DNA from: Alphaproteobacteria bacterium | GTDB taxonomy: Bacteria; Pseudomonadota; Alphaproteobacteria; UBA828 | DNA: 10,082 nucleotides | Assembly (NCBI GenBank): GCA_022826345.1 | Contig: JAJDVB010000101.1 | Location: 1-10,082, forward strand | Reading direction: 5' to 3' | Part shown: in pieces, positions 7,330 through 10,082 of the stretch | Position numbering within the stretch: position 1 is the first letter of the stretch | Layout of the letters: every line of letters starts with the position of its first letter | The notes under the pieces: model-generated | What the model saw: the letters and a program-made list of their open reading frames with translations, nothing else | What the model was told of the DNA's origin: nothing | Database searches by the model: none | Program-made: the position numbers and the translations under genes

Positions 7330-8646
7330 ATGAGGGCATCGCGCCTGAACCAGGTTCTGCACTCGGTGGCGGATGCTGGCCGCGAGTTGCTGCGACGCGG
7401 CGCGCCTGCGGCAAGGCCGCACAGGCAATCGCCGCACACGCTCTGTGAAGCCCTGCTGTCGACGCGGGGCGAGGCGTCGGGCACGGCGCTCGCCCGTGAC
7501 GTCGCAGATGCCTATCGCGCGATGAACCATGCGGAGAAGCGTGCCTTCTTCTCGATGCTCGCCGCCGACTACGGTCCGGATCCGACGGCGATCCACGCAG
7601 CCGGCGAAGCCTACAGGTCGGCTCCCGGCTTCGAGACGCTCATGGAGCTGAGCGCGGCGATCGAGCCGCCGCGCCAGAAGCTGTTCCGCCACATCAACAT
7701 GGCACCGGAAGGAACGGCGACCATCGTGGCCATGCGCAAGGACCTTCTCGAGCTGCTGCCAGACGATCCGCCGCTCAGGGCGGTGGATGCCGATCTCGTG
7801 CACCTGCTCGCCTCATGGTTCAACCGGGGCTTCCTCCGTCTCAGGCAGATCGACTGGGAGAGTCCTGCCGCGCTGCTGCAGAAGATCATGGCCTACGAGA
7901 GCGTGCACGCGATGGCGGGCTGGGACGAGCTCAGGCGCCGTCTTGCCGGCGACCGGAGATGCTTCGCCTTCTTCCACCCGGCGCTTGCAGACGAGCCGCT
8001 GATATTCGTGGAGGTGGCGCTGACGCGTGGAATGGCAAGCGCCGTGCAGCCATTGCTTGCCAACGGCGGCGATGTCCTCGACCCGCGGGAGGCGGATACG
8101 GCGGTCTTCTACGCGATCAACAACTGCCAGGCGGGGCTTGTGGGGATCTCGTTCGGGAACTTCCTCATCAAGCAGGTCGTGGTCGAGCTCGCCTACGAGC
8201 TGCCCAACCTCAAGACCTTCGCCACTCTCTCGCCCATACCCGGATTCCGCGCATGGCTCGCGTCGCTCGACAAGAGCGCCAACACGGCGGTCTCGACGGA
8301 CGAGACCGAGGCGATGGAGCGTCTCTCGACCCCGGGCTGGCACCGGGACGAGGAGGTCGCGGGGCGCATGCGGGAGCCGCTGACGCGCCTGTGCGCACGT
8401 TATCTCCTGGAGACCGGCCCCGGCGGCCGCTCCCTGGACCCTGTCGCCCGCTTCCACTTGCGCAACGGCGCACGTCTCGAACGGATCAACTGGCTCGGCG
8501 ACGTATCCGCCAAGGGGCTGTCGGATTCTGCGAGCCTGCTGGTCAACTACCTGTACGACCCCAGGACGATCGAGCGCAATCACGAGGGCTACGTGAAGGA
8601 GGGCGGGATCGCGGCGTCTCCCGAAATCAGGCGTCTGCTCAGATAG
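7330..8646 (+). CDS. matA: malonyl-CoA decarboxylase
   Basis: A 438-residue protein that converts malonyl-CoA to acetyl-CoA and CO2. The N-terminal part (about 1-160) is the helical domain. The C-terminal part (about 165-438) is the GNAT-like catalytic domain and carries the family's conserved blocks: FFHPALADEPLIFVEVAL (214-231), GISFGNFLIKQVV (272-284), LSPIPGFRAWL (300-310) with the presumed catalytic Ser301, and DPVARFHLRNGA (370-381) with the presumed catalytic His376 (counterparts of Ser329 and His423 of the human enzyme). INWLGDVS and LLVNYLYDP follow. The start is ATG 7330, with GGGAGA at 7314-7319. In rhizobia this enzyme pairs with MatB (malonyl-CoA synthetase) and MatC (malonate carrier); neither is beside it here. 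Its divergent neighbour is the ring-opening operon, which suggests it may drain malonyl-CoA formed from ring carbon. The function call is solid, the symbol by analogy. Confidence 0.92.
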   Translation: MRASRLNQVLHSVADAGRELLRRGAPAARPHRQSPHTLCEALLSTRGEASGTALARDVADAYRAMNHAEKRAFFSMLAADYGPDPTAIHAAGEAYRSAPGFETLMELSAAIEPPRQKLFRHINMAPEGTATIVAMRKDLLELLPDDPPLRAVDADLVHLLASWFNRGFLRLRQIDWESPAALLQKIMAYESVHAMAGWDELRRRLAGDRRCFAFFHPALADEPLIFVEVALTRGMASAVQPLLANGGDVLDPREADTAVFYAINNCQAGLVGISFGNFLIKQVVVELAYELPNLKTFATLSPIPGFRAWLASLDKSANTAVSTDETEAMERLSTPGWHRDEEVAGRMREPLTRLCARYLLETGPGGRSLDPVARFHLRNGARLERINWLGDVSAKGLSDSASLLVNYLYDPRTIERNHEGYVKEGGIAASPEIRRLLR

Positions 8647-9193
8647 CCGTCGGCACGATTCTTGCAACCTCGCCGGCCACGGTCAGCAGTCCGACAGGTT
8701 GGCCTGTACGCAGGTTGAGGCCGCGGGTCTGGAGATCTGTCGATGAATCGGGGTTGCGTCCTGCGCCTGAGCTTGCCGCAGGGTTGGCCTGCATAATCGT
8801 GATTTCCAGGTGCTGTGCACGTCGTCGCCGGCCCGTATCGGACCGAACACGGATGCCGAAGTGCGGGTTATGAATCGCCGGTAATCTGCACGCCGAACGA
8901 ACCGCTGGAGACCGACCAAGAAGACGCAGTCTGCTGATCCGGTCATTTCGGAGGTGAGGGTCATGCGCGACGCGCATGCGGCCGGCCTCGATTGCGACAT
9001 CGCGGCGATCTTCGGGGACATCCGGGCGATGCAGGAATATTCGGGACGAGAGTTCGTCCGCTATCCTTCTCGCCTGGTTGTCGCTACGGAGGCCGGGTTG
9101 GCGAGGCATGTGCGAAATGACTGATGCTGGAATTGGGCGCTCGTAACCTACAAACTGTTGGGAGTGTGCCTTGACTGCCAGCCTGGAGGCTCC
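8647..9193. other. 547-base intergenic stretch, mostly empty
   Basis: Between malonyl-CoA decarboxylase and the solute-binding protein, only one small plus-strand ORF with a good ribosome binding site (8963-9124) can be supported. A minus-strand 51-codon frame (ATG 8794 to TGA 8639) reads plausibly (GQPVGLLTVAGEVARIVPTA) but has only a weak GGAAA upstream, overlaps the decarboxylase stop, and has no recognised family. No rho-independent terminator follows the decarboxylase, and no clear promoter was found before the binding-protein gene. Confidence 0.4.
8963..9124 (+). CDS. small hypothetical protein (53 aa)
   Basis: ATG 8963 is preceded by CGGAGGTGAGGGTC, a near-perfect Shine-Dalgarno (GGAGGTGA, 8950-8957) five bases from the start, and the frame closes at TGA 9122-9124. 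The peptide is soluble and mixed in composition: LDCDIAAIFGDIRAMQEY, then SGREFVRYPSRLVVA, with no signal peptide or membrane segment. I do not recognise it. The shape (helix, then a short strand-rich tail) would suit a small accessory or regulatory protein, or the surviving end of a larger one. The gene ends 69 bases before the solute-binding protein start and could be cotranscribed with it. Confidence 0.45.
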   Translation: MRDAHAAGLDCDIAAIFGDIRAMQEYSGREFVRYPSRLVVATEAGLARHVRND

Positions 9194-9946
9194 ATGAGAA
9201 GGCTTGCCGCAGCGCTGACCCTGGTTCTGTTGCTTTCTGCGCCCGCATTCGGTGATGACACGGCACCGGAGAGGCTCCGCATCGGCGTTGATCCCGCCTA
9301 CCCGCCGTTCAGCGACATCAACGATGCGGACCGGCTCATCGGCTTCGATATCGACATCGCGCTTGCGCTCTGCGCGCACATGGAAGCCGAGTGCACGTTC
9401 GTCCGCCAGGAATGGGAGGGGTTGATCCCGGAACTGCTGGCCGGCTCGTTCGATGCCATCGTCTCCAGCATGTCGATCACCGAGAAGCGCCGGCGCCTGG
9501 TGGCGTTTACCGAACGCTATTACAGCAGCGGCGCTCGCTTCGTGGCCCGGAAAGGCTCGGACTTCGATCCCGAAGACCCGGCAGGCAGGACCGTCGCCGC
9601 GATGCGCGCGACGATCGCCTCGGACTGGCTCGAAGACAACCGGTCGAGGTTTGCGGACATAACACTGTACGCCGACCAGGAGGCACTCGATCGGGCGCTG
9701 ATCGAAGACCGCGTGGACGCCGTGTTCGGCGACGCGCTCGGCTTCTGGAAGTGGCTCAACAGCCCCGAGGGCGCGGGCTTCGCATACGCGGGCGCTACCT
9801 ATCGCCTTGACGAAGGCATCGGGATTGCTGTCCGCAAGGAGGACGAGGCGCTGCGGCAGCGCCTGAACCGGGCACTTCGGGCCATCCTTGCCGACGGGAC
9901 CTACGAGCAAATCAACGCAAGGTATTTTCCGTTCGACATCTACTGA
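9194..9946 (+). CDS. ABC transporter solute-binding protein, family 3
   Basis: A 250-residue periplasmic binding protein of the polar-amino-acid type (HisJ/LAO fold). Residues 1-20 form a Sec signal peptide: MRR, hydrophobic core LAAALTLVLLLSAPA, and likely cleavage near AFG before DDT. Mature-lobe signatures follow in order: LRIGVDPAYPPF (28-39), GFDIDIALAL (50-59), DAIVSSMSITEKRRR (87-101) with the expected ligand Ser and Arg positions, and GIGIAVRKEDEALRQRLNRA (208-227). The GT dipeptide usual in the second ligand loop is replaced by MRATIAS (137-143), so the ligand may not be a standard amino acid. The start is ATG 9194, since TGGAGG (9184-9189) precedes it by 4 bases and a signal peptide starts there; an upstream in-frame start at 9158 would spoil the signal peptide. 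No permease or ATPase gene adjoins, so the protein is an orphan within this window. Confidence 0.88.
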   Translation: MRRLAAALTLVLLLSAPAFGDDTAPERLRIGVDPAYPPFSDINDADRLIGFDIDIALALCAHMEAECTFVRQEWEGLIPELLAGSFDAIVSSMSITEKRRRLVAFTERYYSSGARFVARKGSDFDPEDPAGRTVAAMRATIASDWLEDNRSRFADITLYADQEALDRALIEDRVDAVFGDALGFWKWLNSPEGAGFAYAGATYRLDEGIGIAVRKEDEALRQRLNRALRAILADGTYEQINARYFPFDIY

Positions 9947-9993
9947 TACCGGGCGCAATTCATATGAACCGATACGGTGAGGCATTGGGATCA

Positions 9994-10082
9994 TCACGAT
10001 GGCGCGACGGCCCAGTTGCGCCGGGTCGTGTTCGTGATCACGTCGGGCTGGTCGGTCAGCCATTGCCACCCCGTCAAGCAGG
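9994..10082 (-). CDS. C-terminal end of a gene entering from the right edge
   Basis: On the minus strand the last 28 codons before TGA (9994-9996) read CLTGWQWLTDQPDVITNTTR followed by RNWAVAPS. Of these 28 codons, 26 end in G or C, a strong coding signature in this genome, and the aromatic and polar mix looks like a real protein terminus. It is convergent with the solute-binding protein gene, with 47 bases between the two stops. The fragment is too short for me to name a family. A competing open frame on the same strand has a poorer composition. Confidence 0.5.
   Translation of the reverse strand, partial: CLTGWQWLTDQPDVITNTTRRNWAVAPS

Noticed and set aside
7813..8667. Minus-strand 284-codon frame
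   Set aside because: Antisense to the catalytic domain of malonyl-CoA decarboxylase, which carries all the conserved family blocks.
8639..8794. Minus-strand 51-codon ORF overlapping the end of malonyl-CoA decarboxylase
   Set aside because: The peptide looks fairly natural, but the ribosome binding site is weak and there is no recognised family, so it is not listed as a gene.
8639..10069. Minus-strand open frame of 476 codons
   Set aside because: It is antisense to the clear solute-binding protein gene over half its length, its composition is Arg/His/Pro-rich as expected for a shadow frame, and it shows no family motif.

Overview
The window is GC-rich and most convincing genes end their codons in G or C. 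Gene content (AI-2E-family transporter, two-TM potassium channel, malonyl-CoA decarboxylase, AtzD/barbiturase-family ring opener, CodA-like amidohydrolase) fits an alphaproteobacterium, probably of the rhizobial or rhodospirillal type. That is an inference from gene content and base composition, not a database result. No rRNA, tRNA or CRISPR array was seen.

Left part (1-1686): accessory and partly decayed DNA. A ribbon-helix-helix, MobC-like protein (578-961) lies behind a relatively AT-rich leader with three GAAATAC repeats, a layout that would suit a mobilisation origin. Next comes a secreted cupin-like gene (1163-1589) that is clearly broken, since its homologous protein can only be read by changing frame three times. 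A coding-like minus-strand frame runs off the left edge.

Membrane block (1687-3822, minus strand): an AI-2E/PerM-family transporter, a possible 63-residue membrane protein and a two-TM potassium channel with an intact TTLGYGD filter lie in that order, read right to left. They are separated from the next operon by about 810 bases (3823-4633) with no gene I can defend.

Catabolic block (4639-8646): a minus-strand pair made of a cytosine-deaminase-like amidohydrolase (5754-7007) followed 20 bases later by a cyclic-amide ring-opening hydrolase of the AtzD/barbiturase family (4639-5733). Across a 322-base divergent intergenic region is a malonyl-CoA decarboxylase on the plus strand (7330-8646). 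One coherent reading is degradation of an N-heterocycle: deaminate the ring, open it, and pass a C3 dicarboxylate on as malonyl-CoA to acetyl-CoA. The ring opener keeps all three catalytic lysines but has an altered third substrate-binding motif, so its substrate may be neither cyanurate nor barbiturate.

Right part (8647-10082): about 550 mostly empty bases with one small ORF that has a near-perfect ribosome binding site. Then comes a periplasmic family-3 solute-binding protein (9194-9946) without a permease beside it, and the last 28 codons of a minus-strand gene entering from the right edge.
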